A stretch of 64,000 nucleotides of DNA from Halichondria panicea (GCF_963675165.1 NC_087382.1:868001-932000), one strand, 5' to 3'. Counted from the stretch's first letter, positions 1 through 10,879 are shown. Notes: generated from the sequence alone by a model not told the origin. Translations and numbers: made by a program.

Positions 1-1040
1 ATAGATGGAGAGGGGGAACATTCCTCTAGTAATAAACAAACCAGGATATGTTATACACAATCGTTCTTTATTTACAAAACAGAAGCCCAACACATACTGA
101 AATATAGATGAGGTGAATGGGAGTTTGAAACGTACACAAGTCATGGTGTCCATATCATGGTATTAAATCACTGGAGTACTCTACTGGTCGGAACTGAGAG
201 ATAAGAACAATACTTGGGGAATAGATGCCAATACATGTACTACTATAGGACCACAATGACAAGTTGAATGTCATCCTCTCTACTAAACCAACCTCTAGAA
301 TACGCTTTCACTACGTATATAGTCAATGTCTCCAGTGACTACAGTTGACGTACACAAGGTCGAACAACAAACCACAATTAACGACCAAATGCTCGTCACA
401 ATGTACACTATATAATGGACTTGCCTTGTTGTTGGAACAGCTCGGCCAATTCCTCAGTGTATACATCTCCTACTGTATTATTCATTCTTGTTTATGTAAT
501 TATTATAATTATATCTTGATCCCTAAGTTCTTGATTAGATTTCAGCTCCCTCCACTGGACACAACATCAATCCTCCGTACAGCACTGTAGCCATGAGTAT
601 CACCATCATAACAGAGAGTCGGCCTCATGGGGTCAAGGCTGCCATAATGATCATTAGCTAATAGTGCATAGGTTAGGCTGAGCAGCCCCTCCCCTTCAAT
701 ACAACAGCAACAAAAAACTCAGGATCCCGTACCAGGAACAGGGTCACTAAAGTAGAAAGCTAGAATTATGATTTTGTGTTGCTTGCATCACATAATTATA
801 TCACAGCAGCACCCTGACTCCACAGGACCGGCTAAGACCGGGTGTATATACATGCAGTAACCCTCTATATGAATTTCATGATCATGCCCTGTAGACTGAT
901 GATCGATTTCAAGAGTAGATTTAGTGATCATGATAATTATATTTAAAACGCACTTCACAACTCATAAACATGCATACAACAATTCACGCAAGCGCACGTT
1001 TACACAAAATTAATTATAGCTACTATGATTATAGAGTATA
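1..1040. repeat. Copy 1 of a ~1.3 kb duplicated non-TRAF segment
   Basis: This stretch reappears from about 35807 to 37080 with only small indels and substitutions, so it is one of two copies of a duplicated block. No TRAF-like sequence is in it. On the - strand around 475-405 a short open stretch follows an AG acceptor and ends in a stop (peptide begins VGDVYTEEL); it is kept in both copies and may be a terminal exon of an unrecognised gene. Around 720-770 it carries, reversed, a piece of the satellite unit found at 48-52 kb (CTACTTTAGTGACCCTGTTCC-like). Confidence 0.75.
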
Positions 1041-1046
1041 TTGATG

Positions 1047-1215
1047 TTCAGAATGTTCATGGCAGATCCTGATAGTACACTTGGGACAGGCCATTGCTGC
1101 GTGCTTCTGTTCCTTGCTGGGTATCTTCTCTCACACACATACTTGCTGACATCTACCTCTGCCGCTCAGTCCCACTCTGCTGACACAAGCTCACACGGAT
1201 GTCCTGTGAGGGAGT
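1047..1215 (-). pseudogene. piggyBac transposase C-terminal cysteine-rich tail, relic
   Basis: Read on the - strand this matches the last ~50 codons of the piggyBac transposase at 57547: a Cys-x2-Cys near VCVREKIPS, then an MACP-x-C motif and a closing Cys/His pair. No catalytic core is present nearby, so it is a 3'-end fragment of a related element. The same fragment is in the second copy of the block at 36871-37042, so it was there before that duplication. Confidence 0.7.
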
Positions 1216-1386
1216 AATTATTGAGACCAGTATATAATTATGCTATTGCATGCATGCATGCATATGTATACTTGATTCACAAAACAATTAGATCCAGTAT
1301 GCAAACCTTAAAGAGAACCTTAAATACTAACTTCATTCACTTATATGTCTTGTATAGTAATGAGTTGGTACATAAAAAGGAGCTAC

Positions 1387-1470
1387 AGTGGAACCCCTCT
1401 ATATATAACGGACACCTTTGGGGAACAATGTTTTGGCCTTTATATATACATATCGATAGAGCTTAGTTCA
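1387..1470 (+). mobile_element. MITE end fragment (CAGTGGAACCCCTCTATA family)
   Basis: It begins CAGTGGAACCCCTCTATA and runs on with ACGGACACCTTTGGGG, the terminal motif of the complete element at 46078-46536. Only this end is present; it then breaks into the 3' part of a TRAF-like copy. A similar fragment lies at 37208. The junction shows that the TRAF-like copy lost its 5' part here. Confidence 0.65.
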
Positions 1471-1928
1471 ATACACATTCCCCAAACGATGAGACACCCA
1501 TTAGTGGTATTAGAACAATGCTAACCTCCCTAACTACAATGATACAACCTGATGGAAAGACTCACTGTGTACATATGAGCAACAAACTGGGAGTATTTAG
1601 GGAGCCATAATTAGAGGAATATTTCAAGCCAAATCACCAGCACTATGCATATACCCGGGATTCAAAATCTACCTTGTATTTGGTAAGAATCGGTTATTGT
1701 TGGTGTTGGAGGAAAGTGATATCCATGGTTACCCCGAGACTCTGTCTATTGAAGTGCAGTCTACAACAGGACAATCATTCTCACGTTCTCTAAGTGACCT
1801 CACATGTACAGCAACCAAGCAATGTGACTCCGGAAGAGAATTTAGATTCATGGTGGGTACTACGTTACCTTTTCGAGTTTCAAACAATCTCTATGCGAAC
1901 ATTAAGATCATGCACTGACATTTCTTAG
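1470..1928 (+). pseudogene. TRAF-like copy, 3' fragment (C-terminal domain only)
   Basis: It starts inside the linker after the coiled coil and carries the whole C-terminal domain to its final TDIS-type end; RING and zinc fingers are missing. Compared with the intact copy at 15529-16818 it lacks about ten bases near 1622 (the YYDILQ segment), which shifts the frame, and it has a changed last line (KIMH then stop). The downstream sequence, with a GGCGCC-rich palindrome near 2090, matches that behind copies 9025, 15529 and 37538, so it belongs to the same subfamily. Confidence 0.85.
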
Positions 1929-2285
1929 AGCAGAGACAACCTAGCAACTGTAGATGTAGAGGAAAGCCATCTATAATGTGTGTATATACCCCAAACACAA
2001 AGTGTTTTAGTGTTCTTAATTGTTCTATACGAGTCTAAATCAAAATAGACTTGGTTTTATTCAAAGGGGATATGTATATTATACGCAGGCGCCTTGCGGA
2101 AGCTCTGATTTGTTTATGCATGTTGCTAAGTAATAATAGCTAAATGAAAGAGGTACAAAAATGAATCGGACAGTTGACATTGAAAGTGGTGTGTGTAGTG
2201 TTATAGTAATCCGATCCACGTTTTTCATCTTCTTTATTTACTCTATCATCTGTATAATTATATAGAGATACATTCAAGTTACTAG

Positions 2286-2672
2286 ATGGTAAGGAAGAAA
2301 GGAAAACACTCAGCAATAACTAGCCCTCTACACTTATGCATATGTACCCACCTGCCTGTAGAGTGTTCTAATGATTGCCAAAAAGAGGGGATAATGCGTA
2401 AGGATATTCAAAATCATCTAGACAAATAATGCACAAAGAGACAAGTATATTGTGAGTATTGCAGTGAACGTGGTACTTATGAGTATATAACCGACACGCA
2501 TTTAGAAGAGTGCCTACATGTCCCGATAAAATGCCCCAGGGGATGTTTAGAAGACGACATCACAAGAAGTACGCTAGACGATCACAAACTAGTATGTAAA
2601 ATGGAGCCTATACAATGCACTTTTTATGAGTTAGGCTATAAGGAAAATATACTACGGAAAGATCTGCATTAA
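2286..2672 (+). pseudogene. RING-less zinc-finger/coiled-coil family copy 1, truncated
   Basis: Homologous to 10880-11482: the finger lines CSNDC-x-KEG, CEYC and CPRGC can be read, but there is a stop in the first finger (DK followed by TAA, near 2427) and the copy ends at the codons before the coiled coil. It lies ~360 bp behind a TRAF-like fragment, the same order seen in three other cassettes. Confidence 0.75.
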
Positions 2673-2989
2673 CTGATACACCGTTTTCAATGGACACAAG
2701 ATTTACAATAAATACTGGACAACCATGCAATCACATACAATTATCCGTAAGGCACCTCCATCAAGCACACATAGAACAATGCATATTCCCTTATTCCCTA
2801 TTATAGTAACCATGCACTGACTCTCCATGCCTACAACAACTTACCTTTATGACCTGAGGCTCCCCACAACAGCTAACAAGAGAGAGAACAACACATACAC
2901 TAAAGAAACATTGCACAGCTTAAATTCAATACACATTTCCGGGGCCCATGCATACCATAAATATACAGTGATGTACCCGTGCACACTGG

Positions 2990-3245
2990 TCAATGGTAGT
3001 CCGAACGGTAGTCTGCACTAACAACCTTTTATATATAGGCCTAGTTTTGAAATTTTGTGTGTGTGCTGAATTGCAGGATTGAGTATTAAAGCAGCCACCA
3101 TGGCAAGTTCTGCATGCATGCTCTTACACACAGACAGCATGGCGCCTTTTTAGGAGTGTCTATATTTAGTACTGCACATTTCGTGGTCAATGACCTTAGA
3201 CAAAGAAGTAAGAAGCTAACAAAAGAATCATCAGTATAGCTATGC
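2990..3245 (+). promoter_or_regulatory. Conserved leader with upstream ATG, TRAF-like gene 3246
   Basis: A pyrimidine/GT-rich tract ends TGAATTGCAG (near 3076), like a 3' splice site. It is followed at 3100 by an ATG in strong context (GCCACCATGG) that opens an 18-codon reading frame including the stop, ending at 3153. The main ATG lies ~93 bp further on. The same order recurs at nearly every array copy (5928, 8921, 15425, 18580, 24263, 27360, 28856, 45311). Seen: the sequence and its conservation. Inferred: a 5'UTR intron and translational control through an upstream ORF. Confidence 0.55.
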
Positions 3246-4535
3246 ATGGCTACTCCTAATCCAGAGCCAGTTTTTGTCAAAGAGCTAGCTGATAAGTACA
3301 AGTGTAGTATTTGTACTAACCTTCTGGATACGCCAGTTTTAACTGAATGCTGTGGACAGCATTTTTGCAAAGCTTGTATAGGAAAGTGGATTATCCGAAA
3401 AAAAAAATCTATTTGCCCTCAGTGTCGAGCAGAAAACTTCAATAAGATAGTTTCTCAGCCGATAATCAGAGAGATCAAAGAGCTGGGAGTGTATTGTACG
3501 AATGATAACAATGGGTGTAAAGCGGTTATCAAATATGGAGATTTTCAGAAGCATGTGGACGAGTGCCCGTTTGGAGTTGTTGAATGCACCAACGATTGTG
3601 GTATGGGCAGATTGCTAAGAAAAGACCTCGAACAACATCGCAAACAAGTGTGTCCTAATCGAATAGTTCACTGTGAGCTTTGTAATGAAGAGGGTAAGCA
3701 TTCGGTAATAGTTGGAGAACACATACAAACTTGCCCTAGCGTTATTTTAGAATGCCCTAACAAATGCAACGAGAAAGTAAAGAGAAAAGATATCGAAGAG
3801 CACAGAAACGAGTGTACACTTGAGGAAGTGGACTGTCCTTTCAAAGATATTGGTTGTGAAGTGAGGCTGCCTCGTAAACGTGTTGAAAAGCATGAAATGA
3901 CAAGCATACAAAGCCATCTTAGACTCAACATGAAAGCTACAGCTACTGTCAAGAGAGAGAATAAGGAACTAAAAAGAAGCAACGATAAACTAAAAAAAAG
4001 CAACAATGAACTAAAAGAAGACTTTGACACGATTTTATCAGTTGTATCAACAGGGCTTAGTTCAATGGACATTCCCCCAAACAATAGGAAACCCATGAAT
4101 GGTATTAAAACAATACTAACCTCCCTAACCACAATGATTCAACCTGATGGCAAGACCCGCTGTGTACACATGAGCAACAAACTAGGAATATTCAGAGATC
4201 CACAATTAAAAGAGTTGTCTAGCCTTATTCAAGTAAGTTCACCACCACTATGCATATACCCGGGATTCAACATCTACGTTGCATTTGGTAATAATAGTTT
4301 AAATAAACTATTTTTGCTTTTGTTGGAGAAAAGTGCTATCCACGGTTACCCTGAGACACTGTCTATTGAAGTGCAGTCTACAACAGGACCACCATTCTCA
4401 CGTTCCCTAAATGACGTTTCATCAACAACCCACCAAAGTGACTCGGGAAGAGAATTTAGGTACATAGTGTGTAATACATCGCCTATTCTAGTTACAAACA
4501 ATTTCTTGAACATTAGGATCACTGACATTTCTTAG
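3246..4535 (+). CDS. TRAF-like RING / zinc-finger protein, 429 aa, intact
   Basis: Single open exon; the start is the ATG opening MATPNPEPVF, shared by all paralogs. RING: Cys 20, 23, 36, 41, 44, 57, 60; the usual His ligand is Gln38, with His39 next to it. Five TRAF-type fingers follow: C84-C91-H103-C107 (the CX6CX11HX3C spacing), C114-C118-H131-C136, C143-C146-H159-C163, C170-C174-H186-C190 and C197-C204-H216. A Lys/Glu-rich coiled coil spans ~228-265. Residues 266-429 form a C-terminal domain with YPGF, HGYPETLSIEVQ and SGREFR lines which I cannot assign. By family analogy it would be a cytoplasmic ubiquitin-ligase-type adaptor downstream of receptors; this is inference. Short antisense frames here are shadows of the fingers. 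Confidence 0.9.
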   Translation: MATPNPEPVFVKELADKYKCSICTNLLDTPVLTECCGQHFCKACIGKWIIRKKKSICPQCRAENFNKIVSQPIIREIKELGVYCTNDNNGCKAVIKYGDFQKHVDECPFGVVECTNDCGMGRLLRKDLEQHRKQVCPNRIVHCELCNEEGKHSVIVGEHIQTCPSVILECPNKCNEKVKRKDIEEHRNECTLEEVDCPFKDIGCEVRLPRKRVEKHEMTSIQSHLRLNMKATATVKRENKELKRSNDKLKKSNNELKEDFDTILSVVSTGLSSMDIPPNNRKPMNGIKTILTSLTTMIQPDGKTRCVHMSNKLGIFRDPQLKELSSLIQVSSPPLCIYPGFNIYVAFGNNSLNKLFLLLLEKSAIHGYPETLSIEVQSTTGPPFSRSLNDVSSTTHQSDSGREFRYIVCNTSPILVTNNFLNIRITDIS

Positions 4536-4940
4536 AGCAAAGACAATCTATAGCAACTGTCGTAGAGGAGAGCCTTCTAATGTGTATATATACCACACTT
4601 GTGTTACTAGAAACAGCAATGGTCATTGTACAAAGCGTTAATTGTGAACCTAATGAAGTAAACTTGATTGACCTTCAGGGCCGGGAACATTAAGGATAAG
4701 ACAATACACAACGACATGTAGTAGCAATTAACAAGCGACCACTGAGAGTATTGCACGTTATTACACTATATATAATCATCACACTCACTAGACCTCACCC
4801 ACTACAAGCAAACTATCGACACATTAACTGATACTATAACTTCCAATGGATATCTGATTATAATAACTACTAGACAACCAAGAATATCAATAAGGAACCT
4901 CATAAGATTATTCATATCATCAGCAGTACTAAATATTATG

Positions 4941-5347
4941 TACCGTATTTACTTGATTAAACGCCCGGGCATTTATTTCCTAGCAGCATCTGTAGAGGGG
5001 GCATTTAAACGAGATGGGCGCTTATTTGAAACGGGCGTTTATTGTTTTGTCTACTTCAAACTCTTGCTCATCAGCAGTTATTATGCTCTTTTTGGCTGCT
5101 GCCACAGCTCTCAGCTTCAAACTTAAGTCGTAGGAGTGGTGTTTCTCCCTCTGTGTCCTCTCTGCCATCATAAACAGTATTTATTCTATGCTGCCATTGT
5201 TTCAGCTGGTTTCACGAGCTAATTCAGCTCCACCCACAGTGCCACGCCCATACATGGGCGATTATTTAAGAGGGGCGTTTATTGACAAAGACAGCTTTTA
5301 CCATGGGCGTTTAAACGAGATGGGCGTTTAATCAAGTAAATACAGTA
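4941..5347. mobile_element. MITE, TACCGTATTTACTTGATTAA family, copy 1
   Basis: Terminal inverted repeats: TACCGTATTTACTTGATTAA at the left, TTAATCAAGTAAATACAGTA at the right, each followed inward by more inverted copies of a GGGCGTTTA motif. No transposase. Three further copies lie at 20173, 25826 and 53453, in both orientations. All sit in intergenic spacers of the array. Confidence 0.9.
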
Positions 5348-5363
5348 TGCTGCTATTGCATAC

Positions 5364-5573
5364 CAGAGGAGGTATGACATCCTTCCTGAAGGTTCTGAAG
5401 CTGAAACGATGGTTGATAAGCTATAACCTAGATCGAACAGTGCACGAATCAGACTCTTGGCAGCTAAAAATAGACCAGTGTGTGTTTGGCAGGTAATACG
5501 CAATTGAACTTTGACCTAAGTAATGTGAGTCTAAAACACTTCGCGGATGTCGTACCTCCTCTGATTCCACCTC
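5364..5573. mobile_element. MITE, CAGAGGAGGTA family
   Basis: Ends CAGAGGAGGTATGACATCC and GGATGTCGTACCTCCTCTG are inverted repeats ~170 bp apart. A second related element is at 17770-17925, and a solo right end of this version is at 18169-18185. No coding content. Confidence 0.75.
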
Positions 5574-6034
5574 TGATTCCATACATGTAATAACCACTAC
5601 TCCCAGCCTACAACAACTGACCTTTATAACCCAAGGCTTCCTCAACCACAAAAAAGAGCCAAAGGTGAACAACCTTCAGTACTACACAACAGGAGAGAGG
5701 ACAACACACTAAAAAGTGACTGTACAGATTTTACATGCAGTTCAATACACCATGCAGTTCATTACACATCCTCAAACGATAGGGCCCCATGAATATGCAG
5801 GGATATGCTCACATGCACTGGTGGTGGCGATGCATGCATGGTGTTTGGTACTAAGGACCTCTATATAGATACAACCACCTCTTAGGCCTAGTTTATCTTT
5901 GTGATTGCAGGATTGAATATTAGCCATCATGGCACTTGAAAGTTCTACAGACAGCAATCTATATTTAGTACTGCACATTTTGTGGTCAATGACTTTAGGC
6001 TATATAGAAGCTATACAAAGAATCACCAGTAACT
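5574..6034 (+). promoter_or_regulatory. Spacer and leader of TRAF-like pseudogene 6035
   Basis: Carries the array-typical spacer (GCCTACAACAACTGACCTTTAT-type lines, near 5607), a degenerate form of the 20-bp dyad near 5845 and the upstream ATG at 5930, which here stays open past the main ATG in another frame. No other gene seen. Confidence 0.5.
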
Positions 6035-8048
6035 ATGGCTACTCCTAATCAAGAGCCAGTGTTTGTCAAAGAGCTAGCTGATAAGTACAAGTGTAGTATT
6101 TGTACTAACCTTCTAGACACACCAGTTCTAACTGAATGCTGTGGACAGCACTTTTGCAAAGCTTGTATAGAAAAGTGGATCATACGAAAAAAGGAATCAA
6201 TTTGCCCTCACTGTCGAGCAGAAAACTTCAATAAGATAGTTTCCCAGCCGATAATCAGAGAGATCAAAGAGCTAGAGGTGTACTGTACAAATCGTAAAAA
6301 CGGGTGCAATTAAAGCGGTTATCAAATATGGAGATTTTCAGAAGCACGTGGACGAGTGCCCGTTTGGAGTTGTTGAATGCACCAACGATTGTAATATGAT
6401 TGGATTGCTTAGAAAAGACCTCGAACAACATTGCAAACAAGAGTGTCCTAATCGAATTGTGCTCTGTAAGCTTTGTAACGAAGAGGGTAAGCATTCGGTA
6501 ATAGTTGGAGAGCACATACAAACTTGCCCTAACTTTACTTTAGAATGCCCTAACAAATGCAAAGAGAAAGTAAAGAGAAAAGATATCGAAGAGCACAGAA
6601 AAGAGTGTTCACTTGAGGAAGTGGATTGTCCTTTCAGGGAGGCTGGTTGTGAAGTGAGGCTGCCTCGTAAACATCTTGAAAAGCATGAAGCGTCTAGCAT
6701 TCAAAGCCATCTTCGACTCAACATGACAACTACTGCTACTGTCAATAGACCCATTGCAGTGACGTAATCAATAATTATGTCATTGGAATGTCAGCCATTT
6801 TGAGGTACCAGCAGCAGACTTTTACGTACAATGAACACAATTTGGCTAGTATTTAGCACCAAAAAGATACCCTTTGTAGAAGGTTATTTATCTTCAAAAC
6901 AAGACCAAGGTGGCAAGAAGAAGTACCTGAACAAGCTAGATATCATTATTGGGCTAGATCCTTCAAAATGCGGCTGAAAACAAGGAGTGAAAAGATGGCT
7001 CTGTACTAGTGGAAATGCATTGCAATGACATAGAGTTATTTTCAAGTTTATGTGTGTTAGCTATATTTAGCTATATGATTTGTGACATGTGTGTGCAAGT
7101 ATGAACTGAATTGAACATTCTATGAAAAAGTTACAGGAACAGCAAAACTGCAGAAAATACACAAGCCATTCTCCATGTCTCAGGCTGCTCAGCTCTAATT
7201 CTTTGTCTCTTTGACTTGGGATGACACTTGGGAGTCAGTAGAAGTTCTTGTCTTTATCCCTACTACTATAGGATTTCCACAATATAATAAGTACAAAAAT
7301 CACTATTTTTACCTGTAAATTCACAAATCTGTTTGATGTGGTACCCCAAAAATGGCGGCTATCATTGAAGTATCAAAGCGTGACGTCATAACCACACCCA
7401 CTGCAATGGGTCTATACAGCTATGACTAATGTCAATACAGCTCTAGCTAATTTCAATACAGCCATGGCTATACCGTTACGAGAGAGAATAAGGAACTAAA
7501 AAGAAGTCACGATGAACTAAAAAGAGATTTTGATACGATTTTATCAGTTGTAACGACAGAGCTTAGTTTATTGGACATTCCCCCAAACGATAAGAAACCC
7601 ATGGATGGTATTAGAACTGTACTAACCTCCCTAACCACAATGATACAACCTGATTGTAGGGCCTATACTGTGTACACATGAGCAACATATTGGGATTATT
7701 CAGAGATCCAGAATTAAAGAGTTTTTCTAACATCCTTCGAGCCAGTTCACCACCACTATGCATTCTCCCGGGATTCAAAATCTACCTTGCATTGGTAATG
7801 ATTGTGTTAGCAAACGATTTTTTCTTCTGTTGGAGAAAAGTGCTATGCATGGTTACCCCGAGACTTTGTCTATTGAAGTGCAGCCTACAACAGGACAACC
7901 ATTCTTGTGTTCCTTAAAAGACCTCCAACATTCTTGTGACATACAACGTGACTCAGGAAGAGAAGTTAGGGTTAGGATGGGGGATATATTACCCAATCTA
8001 GTTTCAGACGATTTCTATGCAAACATTAGGATCACTGATATTTCTTAG
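6035..8048 (+). pseudogene. TRAF-like copy, broken by stop, MITE and frameshifts
   Basis: RING and first-finger Cys pair are intact up to codon 92; then three extra bases (TGCAATTAAAG instead of TGTAAAG, near 6306) put in a TAA. Fingers 1-5 are still readable from 6348 to 6700. At 6747 a 667-bp element splits the coiled coil. After it, two extra bases in the ATGGCTACC line and one lost base near 7794 shift the frame again. The C-terminal domain then reads to TDIS at 8048. At least four lesions make this a dead copy; its pieces resemble 13560-14220 and 42221-42703 most. Confidence 0.9.
6747..7413. mobile_element. 667-bp element inserted in TRAF-like pseudogene
   Basis: Ends AGACCCATTGCAGTG and CACTGCAATGGGTCT are perfect 15-base inverted repeats, with ACGTAAT / TGACGTCAT just inside. 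The empty site is readable in paralogs (GTCAATACAGC at 22833), which gives a 2-bp AT duplication. No transposase ORF. It disrupts the coiled-coil codons of copy 6035. Confidence 0.9.
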
Positions 8049-9024
8049 AGCAGAGACAACCTAGCAACGGTAGATGTAGGGGAAAGCCTGAATTCTAATG
8101 TGTATATACCCCAATATACCACACACACACAGTATCTTAGTGTTATTGTGCTATGTGAGTATTACTTTGTGGAAACAACAATGATCATTGTTATAATTAA
8201 AAGCAAGTAAATTTAATCGAGTTTCAATTAGAACACTCAAATTTTAAAACACAATTCTTGGCTCAAGTATTGGTTACACACAATGACATACAGTAGCCAC
8301 AAGCGACCAATAGAATCACTGAACAGTAGTACCGTACGTTAAATACCACACTCACTAGGCCACACCCACTACAAGCAAACTACGTATGCATGTATTAACT
8401 GATATTGTTTTAATAAGGCACCTCATAAGATTATACACACATAGAACAATGTATGGCTATTCCCTATATAGTAACCACTCATCACATGACTCTCCGGCCT
8501 ACACCAACTCTGCATGAGGCTCGACGAGTCAATTATAAATAAAATGACAGATGTCTTCACTACTTATACTTTGATTTTTATGACCCAGCAATAAGAGCAC
8601 TGTAGACTTCCTCAACCACAAGTAAGAGTCTATAAAGTGAACACCTTCAGCTATAGTACACACAACAGCTAACAAGAGAGAAGAACAACACACTAAACCA
8701 GCTTACACAGCTTATAATAATTCCATACACATTCTCAAACGATATAGCGCCCATACACATAAATATACATACATGCAGTGATGTGCTCACACTGGTAAAT
8801 GGTGGTCGGTACTAACCACCTTTAGACAAAAAATAATAACAAACTCTTATAGGCTTAGTTTACTATATTAAATGTTGTGTGTTGAATTCCAGGATTGCAT
8901 GAGTATTGAAAAATAGCCATCATGGCACTTGAAAGTTTTGCATGCAGACAACCTAGCATGGCACCTTTTTAGGAATGCCTATATTTAGTACTGCACATTA
9001 TGTGGTCAGCATGAGCAAAGAAGT
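8049..9024 (+). other. Spacer and leader between TRAF-like copies
   Basis: No ORF of note. It holds the 3' trailer (AGTATCTTAGTGTTATTGTGC line), blocks shared almost word for word with 14221-15528 and 42706-43360, the 20-bp dyad (8801) and the leader ATG at 8922 (17 codons with stop). No mobile element seen; it therefore serves as the empty site for the insertions at 14613 and 43366. Confidence 0.7.
8801..8820. promoter_or_regulatory. 20-bp dyad GGTGGTCGGTACTAACCACC
   Basis: Near-perfect palindrome with TACTAAC in it, about 240 bp before the main ATG at 9058. Kept at 15311 (identical), 24156, 28734 and 45195, and in decayed form upstream of other copies. It could be a protein-binding dyad, or the branch-point region of a leader intron ending at the AG near 8893; the distance of ~75 bp is long for a branch point. 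Confidence 0.5.
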
Positions 9025-10229
9025 ATGGAAGCTAACACAAGAAGCATCAGTATAGCTATGGCTACTCCTAATCCAGAGCCAGTGTTTGTCAAAGAGTTAG
9101 CTGATAAGTACAAGTGTAGTATTTGTTTGAACCTTCTAGACACGCCAGTTCTAACTGAATGCTGTGGACAGCATTATTGCAAAGCTTGTATAGAAAAGTG
9201 GATCATACGAAAAAACGAATCGATTTTCCCTCACTGTCGAGCAAAAAACTTCAATAAGATAGTTTCCCAGCCGATAATCAGAGAGATCAAAGAGCTGGGA
9301 GTGTATTGTACGAATCGTAAAAAAGGGTGTAAAGCTGTTATCAAACATGAAGATTTTCAGAAGCACGTGGACGAGTGCTCGTTTGGAGTTGTCGAATGCA
9401 CCAATGATTGTGGTACGCGCGGATTGCTAAAAAATGACCTCAAACAACATTGCAAACAAGAGTGTCCTAATCGAATAGTGCACTGTAAGCTTTGTAACGA
9501 AGAGGGTAAGCATTCGGTAATAGTTGGAAGGCACAAGCGTACTTGCCCTAACGTCATCCTAACAAATGCGACAAGAACATAAAGAGAAAAGATATCAGAA
9601 AGCACAGAAACGAGTGTCTACTTGAGATTGTAGATTGTCCTTTCAAAGAGGCTGGTTGTGAAGTGAGGCTGCCTCGAATAGATACCGAAGATCATGAAGC
9701 ATCTAGCATGCAAAGCCATCTTAGACTTGCTATGACAACTAACAAAAGGGAGAAAAACGAGCTAACAAGAAAACACGATGAACTAAAACGAGATTTTGAC
9801 AATCTTCTATCAGTTGTATCGACAGAGCTTAGTTCAATACACATTTCCCCAAACGATGAGACACCCATTAGTGGTATTAGAACAATACTAACCTCGCTAA
9901 CTACAATGATTCGAGCTGATGGCACTGTGTACATAATTTATGAGCAACAAACTGGGAATATTCAGGGAGCCAGAATTAGAGGAATATTATGACATTCTTC
10001 AAGCCAGTTCACCAGCACTATGTATATACCCGGGATTCAAAATCTACCTTGTATGTGGTAAGAATCGGTTATTGTTGGTGTTGGAGGAAAGTGATATCCA
10101 TGGTTACCCCGAGACTCTGTCTACTGAAGTGCAGTCTACAACAGGACAATCATCTCACGTTCTCTAAGTGACCTCACATGTACAGCAACCAAGCAATGTG
10201 ACTCTGGAAGAGAATTTAGATTCATGGTG

Positions 10230-10264
<35 letters not shown>

Positions 10265-10328
10265 TACGTTACCTTTTCGAGTTTCAAACGATTTCTATGC
10301 GAACATTAAGATCACTGACATTTCTTAG
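9025..10328 (+). pseudogene. TRAF-like copy, near-twin of 15529, broken
   Basis: Nearly identical to the intact gene at 15529. Lesions: a RING Cys codon is changed (IFPHC for ICPHC); eleven bases are lost near 9560 (LECPNKC line), shifting the frame inside finger 4; several bases are gained near 9925; one base is lost near 10153; and an (AT)n run sits in the GTACTACG line. Reading pieces: 9025-9582, 9663-9992, 9940-10167. The preferred start by family comparison is 9058; 9025 is an in-frame upstream ATG. The high identity to 15529 with this many lesions suggests recent decay. Confidence 0.9.
10231..10263. repeat. (AT)n microsatellite inside a TRAF-like pseudogene
   Basis: About 16 TA/AT units placed where the sister copy 15529 reads GGTGGGTACTACG. 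It interrupts the last ~30 codons of the C-terminal domain. Confidence 0.95.
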
Positions 10329-10879
10329 AGCAGAGACAACCTAGCAACTGTAGATGTAGAGGAAAGCCGTCTAATGTGTGTATACCCCAAACACAAAGTG
10401 TTTTAGTGTTCTTAATTGTACTACAAGTAAAATAAAATAGACTTGGTTTTATTCAAAGTTAACTAAGGGCATGCATACGTATGTATATTATACGCAGGCG
10501 CCTTGCGGAAGCTCTGTGCATGTTGCTAAGTAATAATAGTAAATGAAAGAGGTACAAAAATGGATCGACATTGAAAGGGGTGTGTGTAGTGTTCCGATCC
10601 ACGTTTGTCATCTTCTTTATTAATAATCTGTATAATTATATAGAGGAACATAGAAGTTACTAGATGGTAAGGAAGAGAGGAAAACACTCAGCAATAACTA
10701 GCCCTCTACACTTACACACATGTACCCACCTGCCTGTGAAGTGTGAGATCTGATTTATAATATTATATATAACTGCTGGACAACCAAAACTAAGCGAAAT
10801 CATACAAATTTGATACCAATAACTTAGAGAAGATTTAGACGAGCATCTTAGAGAGCATTGTCAAAGCCAAAAATTTATT
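10329..10879 (+). other. Intra-cassette spacer
   Basis: Joins the TRAF-like copy to the RING-less finger copy. Contains ATACGCAGGCGCCTTGCG (GC-rich palindromic core, ~10492), also present near 2084, 16955 and 38672 at the same place in the other cassettes. Near 10840 a line reading DLDEHLREHC looks like the second half of one more TRAF finger, so the downstream gene may once have begun here. Confidence 0.6.

Noticed and set aside
345-590. 81-codon + strand frame
   Set aside because: No homology, not kept in the second copy of the block.
3668-4132. 154-codon open frame on the - strand (and equals in other copies)
   Set aside because: Exact antisense of the finger/coiled-coil codons; it recurs only where the + strand gene is conserved and has no features of its own.
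4040-4535. Canonical MATH/TRAF-C domain in the C-terminal half
   Set aside because: I looked for the usual W/F-x-I opening strand and the G-YDxxLxWP line and saw neither; only a weak PGF-IYL / LSI-V resemblance. Left as unassigned; a remote match is possible.
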